64,000 nucleotides of DNA from Reichenbachiella sp. 5M10 (GTDB taxonomy: Bacteria; Bacteroidota; Bacteroidia; Cytophagales; Cyclobacteriaceae): NCBI RefSeq assembly GCF_002742335.1, contig NZ_MDGR01000007.1, forward strand, positions 2,856,501-2,920,500, given 5' to 3'. Made by a program: the position numbers and the translations under genes. A model generated the notes under the pieces. That model was not told the DNA's origin. It saw only the letters and a list, made by a program, of their open reading frames with translations, and did no database searches. Positions 7,974 through 17,800 of this stretch are shown here, piece by piece. The stretch's first letter is position 1, and each line of letters begins with the position of its first letter.

Positions 7974-9325
7974 GCTTTGTTTCTCAATTGATCCCATGGA
8001 CCAGTGATGGCCATGGTCAGTCCTTCTTCTTGGACATTGACGAATAGTGTTTTGCCAGATGGCGAAAAACACACCCCAGTCAGCTCAGATGTGGAGCCTA
8101 CATTTCTACCGATGTTGTAAATCTCTCCGTTGGGCCGAATGCCTCGGATATACGCATCTGCTACATCTTCTACCAGGATCACATCTCCCCATGGGGCTAC
8201 AGTCAAGTTGTCACAAAACTTGAGGATTTCGGTATCGTTGGGCTCAGCAAAGAGTGTAAGACTCCCTGGCTGTTCGGATTCTCGCTCCGTACCCTCGTAG
8301 GGGCTCGGCTCGTACTTGAACACCTGCCCAGACCGGTTCTTGCCTCCATTGGTACAGGCAAAATAAATCTCCTCGTGACCGTACCACATGCCTTCCCCTC
8401 GATCGAAGACCGCCGCTCCTGCTGCGAACCCTCTGTGGCGCAGGTCATCCGCTGGGCTATCCACATGATCTAGTGTCATCCATTGGACTGCTATGGACTC
8501 TCCTACAGCCAAGGTTTGCTCGTCGATATTTCTCGTGTCAAAACTTGGACTATCCTTCACTACAAGTGCTTGCAATTGACCTCCTTGGTGCAGTTGGCCA
8601 GGCACATCAGGCAGAAAGCGGTAAATCAAACTATCGTGCTGATCCTCGGTCTGATAGACAATCCCTGTCTTAGGATCCACAGCGACTGCCTCATGATTGA
8701 ACCTCCCCATGGCCTTGATCGGAACTGGATCGATCAGTCCTGTAGCCTCTACCGGGATCTCAAAATTGTAGCCATGAAAACGCTCACTGTCGCCTCCCTG
8801 TGGCGTAGTATCTTCTTCGCATGTGATCCAAGTGTTCCATGGTGTCGGCCCACCGGCACAGTTTCGGTTGGTACCGATCAAGCTCAAAAACTGCTTTTCG
8901 ACCTCTTGCTTCTCTTCGTCGTACACGACGGTCGTTGTACCTCCTAGACTCGGGTGTTTGCCATATCCATGGTCATAAAACTTATCTTTCTTCAATCGAT
9001 CCAACAGCTCCATATATCTACCAAAAGGCCCATACTCACTAGGACTAGGACTGTTCTCGTGATTGCGAATGAGGACGACCTTGCCCTCCAAGTCAAAAGC
9101 CGCCATGCCATCTGCTCGACTGGGCACCAAAAAGCCATCCGACATGGGGTCTCCCCAGCGTGAGATGATCTTTGCCTCAAACCCTTCGGGCAATTCCAAC
9201 CAAGGATTGGCTTCTGTCATCGCTTCGTTTTTGGCAAACGAACAATGTGTCAAATATTGGGCGAGCCCCGCAAACCCCAGAGATACGACAGTCGATTGTT
9301 TGATAAATTTTCTTCGTGAATTCAT
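7970..9325 (-). CDS. PhoX-like (DUF839) phosphatase with Tat signal
   Basis: A 451-residue protein of the PhoX/DUF839 family. The N-terminus SRRKFIKQSTVVSLGFAGLAQ carries a twin-arginine motif, as expected for a folded, metal-loaded PhoX. Family signatures include MSDGFLVPSRADGMAAF and LIRNHENS near the N-terminus, CAGGPTPWNTWITCEED in the middle (Cys and Trp/Glu residues near the metal cluster) and FNHEAVAVDP. PhoX enzymes are calcium/iron-dependent periplasmic phosphatases of broad specificity. The gene overlaps its neighbours on both sides by 4 bp, so translation is probably coupled. Some DUF839 proteins have no shown phosphatase activity, but the surrounding phosphoesterases favour it. 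Confidence 0.85.
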   Translation of the reverse strand: MNSRRKFIKQSTVVSLGFAGLAQYLTHCSFAKNEAMTEANPWLELPEGFEAKIISRWGDPMSDGFLVPSRADGMAAFDLEGKVVLIRNHENSPSPSEYGPFGRYMELLDRLKKDKFYDHGYGKHPSLGGTTTVVYDEEKQEVEKQFLSLIGTNRNCAGGPTPWNTWITCEEDTTPQGGDSERFHGYNFEIPVEATGLIDPVPIKAMGRFNHEAVAVDPKTGIVYQTEDQHDSLIYRFLPDVPGQLHQGGQLQALVVKDSPSFDTRNIDEQTLAVGESIAVQWMTLDHVDSPADDLRHRGFAAGAAVFDRGEGMWYGHEEIYFACTNGGKNRSGQVFKYEPSPYEGTERESEQPGSLTLFAEPNDTEILKFCDNLTVAPWGDVILVEDVADAYIRGIRPNGEIYNIGRNVGSTSELTGVCFSPSGKTLFVNVQEEGLTMAITGPWDQLRNKA

Positions 9326-10410
9326 AATGTAGATTTGTAGGATACTGGGTTGACCCTCTCATAGGTCATGCTGTCAAAAGTGACTTGAAACGTACTGAAT
9401 GGATTGATCGCCTTGACATAGTAATCCGTCGTGATCACCTGTGCACCGGAGCGCTTGGCCGCCTCGAATCGGGCATAATCATCGTCACGCGCTTCTTGGG
9501 TATTGGCATCTGCTCGTGTACGTACCATATAGCCTTTGTTGACCCTCTCTCGGATCGCTTGCTCTTGTTTCACAGGGTCGTTCATCACGAAAAAAGCAGC
9601 CATAGGATGCTCCTCCTCTACATCTACAAACATCACATGATCCGACGTGTCACCTTGCAGATACTGCTCCGTCTGTGCACGCCCCGCATCAAATACAAAA
9701 AGAACACGTCCCTTGACCTCTTCTAATTTTGGCCAGCCAGTTGTCAACACAGCGTCTCGCAAGGATGCAGCCCCTCCCTGCACCAGTGCCGGTGTGATCA
9801 GCGCTTGAGCCGAAAAGACAGATCGAATCTCTGCATCCAGACTATCCAGCAACGGCCCATCAAAAGGAATCACCTTCGTATACCCAGATCTGTCTATGCC
9901 GGAGTTCTTGGGGTTGATGGTGATGATGATTGGCAAATGCTCCGGGTGCGCCGCTGACCAAGACTGGACGTCTGACAAACATCCCCTGAAAGTCAGGCAG
10001 TGACTCCTAAAATCAATATCTGGGATATGGAAAGTTTTGATACCCATCGTAGACAGTTCGCGTGCCGTATCGAAAGGCAGTGCATCAATCCCCAGCGAGT
10101 CCATGAGTTGCAAGGCTATGGGTGACTGAAAACGCCCCCCTTCGGGATCAGCGACCACATCCAGTTCGAGATTCCTCAAACCCAAATCCAACTGCTGATC
10201 CAGCGGCAGGTGCCTGTAATCCAGCCCACGTGCTCCTGAGTCCTGCGCTACCAGCAGCTGCATCAATGCTGGCTCGACCCCACTTTTGTAGCTGTTGTGA
10301 CTACCGATGACTTGGACTTGATTGAGACGAAGAGGTGCGACCTGTTCTTTGGGCTGCTCGCACGCGAGCGCCACAATGGAAATGAAAAATAGTGAAATAA
10401 GTGTTCTCAT
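9322..10410 (-). CDS. Ca2+-dependent phosphoinositide-specific phospholipase C-like lipoprotein
   Basis: A 362-residue protein with a signal peptide and a lipobox ending in Cys17 (IVALAC). It resembles the Ca-dependent PI-PLC family (PI-PLC-C1). VIGSHNSYK holds the first catalytic His, NLELDVVAD provides acidic metal ligands, and HIPDIDFRSHC holds a second His/Asp group. IIITINPKNSG and VLFVFDAG follow in family order, and a late VRTRADANTQEARDDDYARFEAAKRSGAQVITTDY is also typical. It is probably tethered to the envelope and hydrolyses a lipid-phosphate (or lipid-phosphonate) headgroup bond. In a phosphonate operon the attractive substrate is a phosphonolipid such as ceramide aminoethylphosphonate; this is inference. 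Confidence 0.83.
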   Translation of the reverse strand: MRTLISLFFISIVALACEQPKEQVAPLRLNQVQVIGSHNSYKSGVEPALMQLLVAQDSGARGLDYRHLPLDQQLDLGLRNLELDVVADPEGGRFQSPIALQLMDSLGIDALPFDTARELSTMGIKTFHIPDIDFRSHCLTFRGCLSDVQSWSAAHPEHLPIIITINPKNSGIDRSGYTKVIPFDGPLLDSLDAEIRSVFSAQALITPALVQGGAASLRDAVLTTGWPKLEEVKGRVLFVFDAGRAQTEQYLQGDTSDHVMFVDVEEEHPMAAFFVMNDPVKQEQAIRERVNKGYMVRTRADANTQEARDDDYARFEAAKRSGAQVITTDYYVKAINPFSTFQVTFDSMTYERVNPVSYKSTL

Positions 10411-12062
10411 GGATGTATGAATTTGATGCTGTCAATTACTGTATTTTCTATATCGTAAGCTTTGAAAGTCAGTGAGGACTCCTCTACCGTCATGATGCCG
10501 TAGTGATGTGCTTTGATGACGGTATCCATCACAGGCCAGTCAGACAAACCCGAGGGTTCTATGCCACCGCCACCTCCTCCTACGACCAGTATCCCCGTCT
10601 GCTGCCGACCATATGTCCGAATCAGGCGTTCATAATCATGGCTATGACCTGCGATTACAAAATCTATCTTGGCCGATTCGAAGTGAGGCTCCAGCAGTTG
10701 TAGCATGGACTCTTCACCGTGATACCCTGGCCACCCTTGAGACAAAGGAGGGTGATGCAACAATACGAATCGCCATTCGGCAGCCTGCCATTCGGAAGAC
10801 TCAATTTGCTCTATGAACCAATCGTATTGGTCCGAACCGTCCGGAATCCCAACAGGGAAACGCTCATCTGGATCCAAGGCAATGAAAGCACAGTTCCCCA
10901 CCTGCCATGAAAAATACTGCTTCTCACCAGGCAAGGCTGCCAAATCCAAATAGTTCTGCGGATGAAGATCGTCATAGTAGCCGTCATAGTCGTGATTGCC
11001 TGGCACAGGGTAGTGGACAAAAGACGATCCACTGAGCGCCTGCAAAAACTGCAAATACCCCAAGCGGTCACTCCCATGACTGACCAAGTCTCCCGCCCCT
11101 ACGCCAAAACTTGGCAGATGCTCATCCATCAAACCGAGGAGCTTTCTAAAAGTCCTCCATCCCCCCTGACTGTCCCCCCACACCGCAAACTGCAGGGTGT
11201 CGGACACTGGTTTTTGCTGAAAAGCATAGCGCTGAGAAATGGCATTGTCTTGCTCGATTTGATAATAGAATCGTGATATCTGACACGGAACCCGTGCCAA
11301 AAACACTCCTGATTCACTCCTAACCATCTGCGTCTGAAACCGTCTCGTCGTATCCTCCCCCCAGTGAAAACGGGCCTCTCCTCCACGCTCAGACACCCAG
11401 CGTAGATAGAGGGTATCTCCGACTTGCTGCACGATCGGGTCGGTGAGCAAAATCGGCAGAGTCATTCCTTCGTCTATCGGGACACGTGCCAGCTCTTTTT
11501 TGCGTCGAGCCAACCAGTACTGTTGATTTTTTTGTCGGGATTCTACATGACCAGCCCAATCGGCCTGAGAAATCCACTGTACGCTCCTAAGTCCACCATG
11601 CATGGCGTTGTTGAGGACACGGATGGTAATTTGAGGAGAGGGGTTGGAAGGATGGAAAGGAAAGTACTCTCCCTCCAGTCGGAACACACGCTGCCCGTCA
11701 ACCCAGAGCTGCGCGCCATCATCGGCTCGTACATGCAAGACGCCACTATCAAGAGAGACCTCTCGTCGGTACCATATCGCTGTGTTGGGCAGCAGGATTC
11801 GGTGCGGCAATGGCGTATATTGACTTGGGTCAAAAGTAGGCAAATCGGGCTGCATACCGCCCGTTGTATCTGTAGTCACAAGCTGCCATGTGTCACCTAT
11901 ATCGACACTAGTCAACCGCAGATTCATCAAAGAATCCAGCTCCTGATTGGCAGCTAGGGAAGAAAAAGCAGCCTCCCGATAGGTAGGTAAAAAGGATACC
12001 TGGGGACTACTACACCCCCAGGCAAACAAAATTGCAAACGTAACTACTAGTCTATTCATCAT
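10407..12062 (-). CDS. Purple-acid-phosphatase-like metallophosphoesterase lipoprotein
   Basis: A 551-residue protein. The leader ends in AWGCSS, a lipobox with Cys17. Residues about 50-165 resemble a jelly-roll domain (IWYRREVSLDSGVLHVRADDGAQLWVDGQRV), then comes an FnIII-like part, then a calcineurin-type phosphoesterase domain. Its metal motifs are all intact: FAVWGDSQG, GVGAGDLVSHG, PVPGNHDYDGYYD, LLHHPPLS and FVIAGHSHDYER. It should be a binuclear-metal phosphomonoesterase or diesterase anchored in the envelope. It starts 9 bp after the preceding AP-superfamily gene and overlaps the phospholipase C gene by 4 bp. Confidence 0.85.
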   Translation of the reverse strand: MMNRLVVTFAILFAWGCSSPQVSFLPTYREAAFSSLAANQELDSLMNLRLTSVDIGDTWQLVTTDTTGGMQPDLPTFDPSQYTPLPHRILLPNTAIWYRREVSLDSGVLHVRADDGAQLWVDGQRVFRLEGEYFPFHPSNPSPQITIRVLNNAMHGGLRSVQWISQADWAGHVESRQKNQQYWLARRKKELARVPIDEGMTLPILLTDPIVQQVGDTLYLRWVSERGGEARFHWGEDTTRRFQTQMVRSESGVFLARVPCQISRFYYQIEQDNAISQRYAFQQKPVSDTLQFAVWGDSQGGWRTFRKLLGLMDEHLPSFGVGAGDLVSHGSDRLGYLQFLQALSGSSFVHYPVPGNHDYDGYYDDLHPQNYLDLAALPGEKQYFSWQVGNCAFIALDPDERFPVGIPDGSDQYDWFIEQIESSEWQAAEWRFVLLHHPPLSQGWPGYHGEESMLQLLEPHFESAKIDFVIAGHSHDYERLIRTYGRQQTGILVVGGGGGGIEPSGLSDWPVMDTVIKAHHYGIMTVEESSLTFKAYDIENTVIDSIKFIHP

Positions 12063-12071
12063 GAATATCTA

Positions 12072-13148
12072 CTACTCAATCGCACCCTCAATGACCTCAC
12101 CGGCTTTGGGCTGCTTGTACTTCACTCCCAAGGCTTCCGCCGCGGTACGTGCTACTTGATTTTGGTAATATTGTCCTTCTACCTTGATCTCTCCTTTGGC
12201 AGGCGTATCTGGGCCTAATACAGCTATCCAGATTTCCCCTGCATCTTTGATTCGGTTGCCATGGTGCTGCCATGTTTTCTTAGGATGCGTGCCACGACCA
12301 TGATCTGTGGTGATGATAAAAGTCGTCTTGTCCTTGTACTGCTCCTCAGACTGCACATAGTCCCACAACTCCTGAATGTAAGCATCTGTCTGGTGGGCAG
12401 ACTTGAGGTATTGGTCGTACTCGCCATCGTGCGCATAGTCGTCTGTCTCCCCATATGCGACGTAGAGCACCTTCGGCTTGTTCTTTTTCATGTACTCCAT
12501 CGCATAGTGATGGGTAAACACGTCCAGGCGGACTCCACCCCAAGGACCTCTGATCTCGTCTTGTATCTTATTCAAGAAAGTTTCGATCTCGTTGGGGTTG
12601 TCAGTAGCTTTTTCGAACCCTGCATTGACAGGGATACCGCTACGCTCTTGGTTGATTATGTATGGAAACACATCCCATGACCCGAAGGCAGCCACTTGGC
12701 CTTTGTACTTTTTCGTCTCGTTGAGATACTCCAACACCGTGACGTTGGGATTGTTGATTTTGCTGTTGCTATCGATATGCTCATCATCTGCAAACCCACA
12801 AAGAATCTCGCTGTACCCTGGGTATGAAAACCACATGTTGTTGGAGCAATTGACTTTGCTGCCGTACTTACGGTTACCGTAGAGTTGGCCTTGCTTGGCA
12901 ATGGTGTTCCAAAAGAAAGGCATCAGGATTTCTCTGCGCTGCAGCGGGTCATTCACCCAAAACATCTCCGTCAGCTCTTCCGGATTCTCGACGTATTTGG
13001 AGTCATCCACAAGCAGCGAATCTGCTCCTGCAAAAAGCTCCTGCCACCTGAGACCATCAAGAGAAATGATGACGATGTTTTCTGTTTTTTGCGCCAAGCT
13101 CGTCAAAGAGATCATGCAACTGAGCGCGAGTATTACTATTTTTTTCAT
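12072..13148 (-). CDS. Secreted alkaline-phosphatase-superfamily phosphodiesterase/phosphatase
   Basis: A 358-residue protein with a signal peptide (MKKIVILALSCMISLTSLAQ). IVIISLDGLRWQELF gives the first metal-binding Asp, and the nucleophile region reads WFSYPGYSEILCGF, so a serine probably replaces the threonine common in nucleotide pyrophosphatases. YVAYGETDDYAHDG and TFIITTDHGRGTHPKKTWQHHG supply the remaining Asp/His metal ligands. The family includes nucleotide pyrophosphatases, phosphonoacetate hydrolase and phosphoglycerol transferases. An exported enzyme next to SusCD suggests a role on periplasmic or imported phospho- or phosphono-esters. It is the first gene after the hairpin at 13207-13250. 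Confidence 0.8.
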   Translation of the reverse strand: MKKIVILALSCMISLTSLAQKTENIVIISLDGLRWQELFAGADSLLVDDSKYVENPEELTEMFWVNDPLQRREILMPFFWNTIAKQGQLYGNRKYGSKVNCSNNMWFSYPGYSEILCGFADDEHIDSNSKINNPNVTVLEYLNETKKYKGQVAAFGSWDVFPYIINQERSGIPVNAGFEKATDNPNEIETFLNKIQDEIRGPWGGVRLDVFTHHYAMEYMKKNKPKVLYVAYGETDDYAHDGEYDQYLKSAHQTDAYIQELWDYVQSEEQYKDKTTFIITTDHGRGTHPKKTWQHHGNRIKDAGEIWIAVLGPDTPAKGEIKVEGQYYQNQVARTAAEALGVKYKQPKAGEVIEGAIE

Positions 13149-13206
13149 TCGTTTGGTATTGAATTATCCTTATTATAAATACCCCGAGGGGATAGACAGC
13201 TAGTAT

Positions 13207-13250
13207 AAAAGCACTCTCCTAACTGCTACCTAGAGGTCGGAGAGTGCTTT
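13207..13250 (-). terminator. Hairpin between SusD and the enzyme genes
   Basis: A perfect 12-bp stem, AAAGCACTCTCC/GGAGAGTGCTTT, with a 19-base loop lies between susD and the first phosphatase gene. On the minus strand the second arm runs into TTTTATAC, a weak T-run. It may partly terminate or stabilise the SusCD mRNA, giving more transporter than enzyme. Confidence 0.65.
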
Positions 13251-13264
13251 CAATCAGTCAAAAC

Positions 13265-14815
13265 TTAGTCAACATCCCACCACACGTGCGTATTGAGATC
13301 GTCTGGCCCCTGACGGGCAATCACCTCGTCATAGTTATCCTTGTTGAGTGCCTGCACATCTGTCGGGTAGATAAATCTCACCGGAACAGTAGACTGTACA
13401 GCCCCTGGACCTGGGACGATTGTCGGGTAGCCCGTTCTTCGCCAATCAAACCAGCCTTCCATTCCGCTAAAAAACAAGGCGATCCATTTTTGTGTACCAA
13501 TTTTTTCCAAGAGCTCCTCCTGCGTACCGGTATAAGCCACCTCTGTTTGGGTGAAATAGTCCGCTTGCGGTACAACGGCAGCACTGATCTCGCTGTACCC
13601 TCCCTCATCGAGACGAGAGATATAGTAGTCAAATGACGACTGGATACCGTTGGTATAGTATGTCTGGGCATCACCTGTAGTGATATAGCCACGCTCTCTG
13701 GCTTCTGCCAATACAAACTGCAACTCAGAGTAACTCATCAAAACAGACTGTCTCGCAGTAGGTGAAGCCAGGTCATCACAAGCCGAACACGAAAACATCA
13801 ATCCTACACGAGAGATATAGTTCGAGCCTCCCTTGTCGGGGTCTCCACTAGGGGAATATGCCAAGGCCTCCTCATCGGCAAGCCCGTTGGGGACACCTTG
13901 ATAGTCGTCCAAAGTCCCTACGAGACCAGCACCAGAATCAGTGGTCGGCTGTGCATAGACATAGAGTCTATGGTCGTTGAGTGACTTGAGGATATCTTCC
14001 ATGTTTTCGCTCAAGCGATACTCGTCAAACGAACCCGAACGTGTCGTATACAAAGGCTGCTGATTAGGATTGTCTTGCAAATACTGCAACGCTGCATTAT
14101 CATCGTTGCTCGTCATGATCGGTCGAGCCGTCGCATCATCCAGGATGGCTTGCATAGCGGCACTCGGATCTACACGATCCGATAGTCTCATGTGTATTCT
14201 AAGCAAGAGAGAATTGGCAAACTTTTTCCACAGCATGATGTCTCCGTCAAACAAAATATCTCCGTCGATAGATTCGGCTGCTGGGTCTAACAAGGTATTG
14301 GCACGCTCCAAGTCCAAAATGATGCCTTTGTAGATATCTTCTTGGTTATCAAACTGCGGAAGATTCGTCCCCTCCTTGGCAGCTATCGCTTGTGAAAACG
14401 GCAAGTCACCGTAAGTATCCGTCATGATGGAAAACATCCATGCCTTCATCACCAATGCGACTCCTTCGTAATTGACTTGTCCTGATTCTAGTGAGATGTT
14501 GACGATATTTTCCACGTCACGCATGGCGTTGTAGTATGGAGTATATGGGTCAGACTCAGGCCCCCAGTTGTACCGATCCTCGTTGGTAAATTGGATTTTG
14601 GCGGAATATTGCATCACCACATTGCCATAGCCCCAAGCGAGTCCAGCACTCTCCGACACCCCTTTGCGAATCACCGTCGGCAACAAAAGAGAAGCCGATA
14701 CCGTCTCCGGGCTGTTGGGATTGACATTGAGCTCCTCGAACCCATCGTCACAAGCTGATCCAACCATCGTCAGGCCGATCACCAACATCATTGCTTTTAT
14801 ATTGAATATTTTCAT
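13265..14815 (-). CDS. SusD/RagB-like nutrient-binding lipoprotein
   Basis: A 516-residue protein with a lipobox ending at Cys22 (VGSACDDG), followed by FEELNVNPNSPETVSASLLLPTVI, typical of the SusD-like_2 group. Recognisable TPR-like helices include YEGVALVMKAWMFSIMTDTYGDLPFSQA, and late family segments include ELQFVLAEARERGY and TQKWIALFFSGMEGWFDWRRTGYP. It should sit on the cell surface as the lid of the SusC barrel and bind the substrate. It lies 39 bp downstream of the SusC gene and is followed by a strong hairpin. The ligand cannot be read from the sequence; the operon suggests an organophosphorus compound rather than a plain glycan. Confidence 0.92.
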   Translation of the reverse strand: MKIFNIKAMMLVIGLTMVGSACDDGFEELNVNPNSPETVSASLLLPTVIRKGVSESAGLAWGYGNVVMQYSAKIQFTNEDRYNWGPESDPYTPYYNAMRDVENIVNISLESGQVNYEGVALVMKAWMFSIMTDTYGDLPFSQAIAAKEGTNLPQFDNQEDIYKGIILDLERANTLLDPAAESIDGDILFDGDIMLWKKFANSLLLRIHMRLSDRVDPSAAMQAILDDATARPIMTSNDDNAALQYLQDNPNQQPLYTTRSGSFDEYRLSENMEDILKSLNDHRLYVYAQPTTDSGAGLVGTLDDYQGVPNGLADEEALAYSPSGDPDKGGSNYISRVGLMFSCSACDDLASPTARQSVLMSYSELQFVLAEARERGYITTGDAQTYYTNGIQSSFDYYISRLDEGGYSEISAAVVPQADYFTQTEVAYTGTQEELLEKIGTQKWIALFFSGMEGWFDWRRTGYPTIVPGPGAVQSTVPVRFIYPTDVQALNKDNYDEVIARQGPDDLNTHVWWDVD

Positions 14816-14854
14816 CTTTCTGTTCTTTAAAATTTTAGAAACCTGTCTTTTCGA

Positions 14855-17800
14855 TTAGAGTTGAATATTGATATTGAACCCATAGCTTCTCGCCGAAGGG
14901 TAAGACATGTTTTCGATGCCTGGCTGTAGTGTACCACCACTCATCGCCATCACATCAGGATCGAAGTGTGGGTTCTCGGTCCATAGCGCGAGGTTTCGCC
15001 CTACGATAGATACTTTGACGGTACGCACAGGTGTATTGACAAACCACTTGTTGGGCATGCTGTAGCTCAACTTGACTTCTCTCAACTTGACATAAGACGC
15101 ATCGTACTTGGCAGCTTCGACGTTGTTTCGCTCATAATAGCGATTGTGCCAGTTTCTAGAGGCTACTTTGACTGTATTGGGTGAGTACGAACCGTCCGCA
15201 TTCTCTACGACTCCTTCAGAGACGATACCATTGCCTTCTACACTGAGATCATACCCGTCTGCTCGACCATAGAGCGTCTCTTTGAGCTGTCCAGAAGTAC
15301 TACCGATGGTTTTGGTTCGTGACACGACGATACCTCCTTGCCTGATGTCAAACAAGAACCCCAAGGACAAGCCTTTGAATGAAAGCGTATTTTGTAATCC
15401 CATCATCCAATCAGGGTTGTAGTTACCTTGGTTTTCCAAGTCAGAACCCCTGAGAGGTGTCCCCTCAGACGAGTGAATAATCTGACCATAGTATGGACTG
15501 CTTTCGTCTTCTACTCTAGCAAAACCTACCCCATAGATCTCCCCCATTCGCTCGCCTTCACGAGCCTGGACGTAGGCGCCATTTCTCTCTGTCATGGTAT
15601 ATGCATCCAACCCCTCAGCCAGCTCGATGACTTTCGATCTATTTCGGGTGAAGTTGACACCCATATCCCAAGTCAGGCCATTGGACAATTGAATCGGTGT
15701 AGCATTGACCATGAGTTCGATTCCGTTGTTTTGAATCTCACCAGCATTGATAATACGGCTATTATACCCTGTAGAGATATCCAATGCGATCGGAATGATC
15801 TGGTCTCTGGTGCGGTTGTCGTAGTAGGTGAAATCAAAGCCTAATCTACCTTTGAAGAACCTCACGTCCGCGCCCAACTCGAAAGAAGAAGTACGTTCTG
15901 GTTTCAAATCAGCATTCGCCAAAGTCGAAGACTCTGTCTTGGCTTGCGTCGATCCCCATGCAGTCTCAGAAATGTAGACATTCGTCAAACTATAAGGTCT
16001 CGTGTCGTTACCCACTTGAGCATACGCTGCTCTCAGCTTGACAAAAGACACGGGAGAAGGCAGGTTCACCATATCACTGATCACCGCACTCAATGTCGCC
16101 GAGGGATAGAAATAACTGTTGTTTTGAACAGGTAGTGTAGACGACCAGTCGTTTCTCCCTGTCACATCCAAGAATATCATGTTCTTGAGCGAAAACTGCG
16201 CATATCCATACAGCGAGTTGATCTTTTTCTCCGTATCGGTCTGGGAGACTTGCAGATTGACTGCTGAGTTGGAGAAGTTGTAGATATTGGGAATCAAAAG
16301 CTGTGGTGCTACAGTCTCGTTGTAGTTGTATGTCTGACTCATTTGGTTACCCCCTGCAGAGACCGTCAAACCGAAGTTCTGTCCAAACTGCTTGTTGTAT
16401 GTCAAGAGAAAGTCGGAGTTGCGCTCATTGAAGTACAAACGATCCTCTCTGTACATCCCAAGTGGGAAACGCTGCGTGCTAAATGCTCTCTTTCTATCAC
16501 GAAGCTCGTTGTACACATCGAGTCCTGTACGCACCATCAAGCTCAGCTCATCTGTAAACTTATACGTTGCAGACACATTACCTAATACACGATCTTTGGA
16601 TTGGCCGTTTGTATTTTCGTAAGTCGTGAAATACGGGTTGTCATGGTAGTTGTAGTTGTAGTTGAACTGACGTGTACCCTCCAGCCCCGGCATCCAATAA
16701 TTGCTCAGGTTTTTGGTATTGACCTGACGTCCATACCAGATCCACAAATACATCAAACTCTCCGTACCATAGCTAATTGCTGGGCGGTTGCCACTTTCGG
16801 TATTGATGTAGTTGATCGAGGCATTGACTTTCAATTTGTCTGTGAGGTTCACACCTGTATTGAGTGCCAGAGTATTTCTTTTGAGGTCTGTATTCGGAAT
16901 CATCCCCTTCTGATCGAGGTTGGTATAGGACAGTCTCACGTTGCCTTTGTCACTAGACGAAGAGATAGAAATACTGTTGGTCAACGTCACTCCCGTCTGG
17001 AAAAAGTCGTTGATATTGTCTGGGCTCTTGTCCCAAGCGGTAGGAATGATCGAGCTGCCATCAGGAGCATTGAGATCTCCTCCTCTGTAGCCGTCCACGT
17101 CACGTGGAGAATCAAACTGTGGAATCAACTGACCGTCCATACTCGGGCCCCAGCTTTCGTCTACACCATCTGCCGTACCAGATCCAGACCCATCCACAAA
17201 GGCAAACTGCCCATTGTTGCCCTGTCCGTATTGGTTTTGCCATTCTGGAAGGCGTAGTGGGTTTTCGAAGGTTGTGTTTGAATTGATCGTGATACCAATT
17301 CCTTTGGTCGACTTGCCCGACTTGGTCGTGATCAAAATCGCACCGTTGGCTGCCCGTGATCCATAGAGCGCTGCTGCAGCGGGACCTTTGAGGACAGACA
17401 CTGTAGCGATATCATCTGGGTTGATTTCGCCTGCGGCATTGCCATAGTCTACTTCGAGATTGCCACTTCCAGATGCTCCTTGCACCTGATTACTGATCGG
17501 TACACCATCCACTACGAAGAGCGGCTGGTTGGCGTTGATATTGAGTGAGGACTCCCCTCTGATCGTGACGCGCGCTGATCCGCCGACACCTGACCCAGAG
17601 TTGGTCACTTGTACACCTGCAACTTTGCCACTTAGGCCACTCACCATATTGGTTTCTCGTGCTTCGGTCATATCATCACCTTGCACTTCTTGGACCGAGT
17701 ACCCGAGTGCTTTGGTCTCTCGCTCCACACCAAGAGCAGTCACCACCACTTCGTTGAGCTCTTGCACATCCTCTACGAGCGTGACATCTATGACGCTACG

